A stretch of DNA of 6,782 nt from Chloroflexota bacterium. Its GTDB lineage: Bacteria > Chloroflexota > Ktedonobacteria > Ktedonobacterales > Ktedonobacteraceae. The notes beneath the pieces are model-generated. The model had not been told where the DNA came from, did not search any database, and was given only the letters and a program-made list of their open reading frames with translations. Positions 5,877 through 6,782 of this stretch are shown in pieces. The stretch is taken from the NCBI GenBank assembly GCA_005881495.1, contig VBHI01000263.1, positions 1 to 6,782 on the forward strand, in the 5' to 3' direction. Within the stretch, counting starts at the first letter, position 1, and the number at the start of each line of letters is the position of its first letter. Both the position numbers and the translations under genes were made by a program.

Positions 5877-6782
5877 TTAAAACTCTTCACTTTGAGCGGC
5901 TGTTCCCAGTGCTTGTAATTCAATTAGACACCCTTCGTTCCCCCGTAAATGGAACTCGAATAGATCGACCGGTCCTTCACGATCCATCTGAGTTGAGAGG
6001 ACAAGGGAACCATGGCCCAGCCCTGGCAGTTTCACGACCTGGTCTTGAGCCGAAATATTGAGGGCTACCAGGTAGCGCTGTTCGTTGTGCTGCCGCAGGT
6101 AGACAAAGCACGCGTCATTCTCCTGATCGATGGGCCTGTAAGAGCCAATGGTCAGAGCGGGCGAAGCACGTCGACGCTCTAATAAGGAATGTACCAACAT
6201 CAGCATGGAACGTGGATCGTGCTGCTCAGTTTCTACGTTGTAGGTCTGATAGTCGTCAGCGACCGGTAACCAGGGCTTCACATCGGGGGCCGCGAAGCCT
6301 GCGTTCGCACTCGCATTCCACTGCATGGGTGTGCGTTCATAGTCACGACTGAGTTCTGGGCTCTCCTTCACTTTTGGGTCTTGCAGTTGTTCGCGCGGAA
6401 TCTGGATGTTTTGCATCCCTATCTCATCACCATAATAGCAGGTTGGGGTTCCGCATAGCGTGAGCAAGAGCATGTGAGCGAGACGTGCCTGCTCACGACC
6501 TACCTTCGTCGCGATGCGCTGGTTGTCATGATTGCCCAGAACCCAGTTGGGCCATGCACCCTGGGGAAGTGCCGCTTCGTATGCATCGACAATCTGACGA
6601 ATGGCGCGAGCATCCCAGGTCGGCATGATCACGAATTGGAAGTTGAAGGGCAGGTGGGCCCCGTCGAGCGTCACTCCATAGTACTGCACCAGGCGTTCAA
6701 TCGGTAGATAGATCTCGCCAATCAACACGCGCTCGCCATAGCTATCCAAAAGCATACGCATTTCACGTACGATCTCGTGAAT
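5877..6782 (-). CDS. Alpha-glucosidase, glycoside hydrolase family 13 (C-terminal part)
   Basis: This enzyme likely releases glucose from maltose-type or short alpha-glucans. Only the last 301 residues are visible. The frame is open to the right edge (HEIVREMRMLLDSYGER), so the Met at 6761 is internal and the true start lies outside. Counting from the edge, region III is LIGEIYLP with acid/base E23, and region IV is LGNHDNQR with D86. DGAHLPFNF, YYGDEIGM (116-123) and ERTPMQW (149-155) follow, then the C-terminal beta domain (RYLVALNIS). Regions I and II, with the nucleophile Asp, are missing. The GEIYLP and DGAHLPFNF motifs favour alpha-glucosidase over trehalose synthase; oligo-1,6-glucosidase cannot be excluded. 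It ends normally at a TAA. No intrinsic terminator is seen in the 87 bp before the convergent peroxiredoxin gene. Confidence 0.92.
   Translation of the reverse strand: MHEIVREMRMLLDSYGERVLIGEIYLPIERLVQYYGVTLDGAHLPFNFQFVIMPTWDARAIRQIVDAYEAALPQGAWPNWVLGNHDNQRIATKVGREQARLAHMLLLTLCGTPTCYYGDEIGMQNIQIPREQLQDPKVKESPELSRDYERTPMQWNASANAGFAAPDVKPWLPVADDYQTYNVETEQHDPRSMLMLVHSLLERRRASPALTIGSYRPIDQENDACFVYLRQHNEQRYLVALNISAQDQVVKLPGLGHGSLVLSTQMDREGPVDLFEFHLRGNEGCLIELQALGTAAQSEEF

Noticed and set aside
5723..5923. Minus-strand 66-codon frame across the convergent gap
   Set aside because: It starts at a TTG inside the glucosidase gene without a ribosome binding site and overlaps both genes; no family recognised.

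Overview
The window looks like ordinary chromosomal DNA from a free-living, soil-type bacterium. A Chloroflexota member of the Ktedonobacter kind is my best guess. This rests on a membrane-anchored seven-blade WD40 protein with an SRR-type N-terminus, an actinobacterial-style (class I) xylose isomerase, a long-form 2-isopropylmalate synthase and a GH13 alpha-glucosidase. It is inferred from protein style only; no rRNA or marker gene is present.

Left part (1-1240): a WD40 beta-propeller gene runs rightward. Its 5' end is suspect, because bases 1-70 are a perfect inverted copy of bases 272-341 inside the same gene. The annotated GTG start lies in that copy and the frame is open to the left edge, so the true N-terminus is probably lost or rearranged. 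The 113 bp from 1128 to 1240 separate it from the convergent xylA; I see no gene and no convincing terminator there.

Middle-left (1241-2908): on the minus strand, a previously unlisted 41-codon single-helix membrane protein gene with a good ribosome binding site is followed 52 bp later by class I xylose isomerase (xylA), whose whole active site is intact. The Shine-Dalgarno sequence shows that xylA most likely starts at its second ATG. The 278 bp from 2631 to 2908 are a divergent control region. They hold a 9-bp bulged dyad, a weak leftward -10 and a good rightward TTGACA-type promoter.

Middle-right (2909-5789): rightward, an unrecognised small protein with two membrane helices ends at a textbook intrinsic terminator (3328-3366). 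Next comes leuA (2-isopropylmalate synthase, first step of leucine synthesis), with its real start at 3465 behind a strong AAGGAGG. Then, 39 bp later, comes a Bcp-like peroxiredoxin that is probably co-transcribed.

Right edge (5790-6782): after an 87-bp convergent gap with no gene, the C-terminal 301 residues of a GH13 alpha-glucosidase run leftward and are cut by the window edge. Xylose isomerase and the glucosidase fit a plant-polysaccharide-using lifestyle; leuA and the peroxiredoxin are housekeeping. I found no CRISPR array, mobile element, tRNA or rRNA, and nothing that amounts to a new multi-gene system. The items most worth following up are the terminal inverted repeat, the small gene upstream of xylA, and the terminator-bearing leader in front of leuA.
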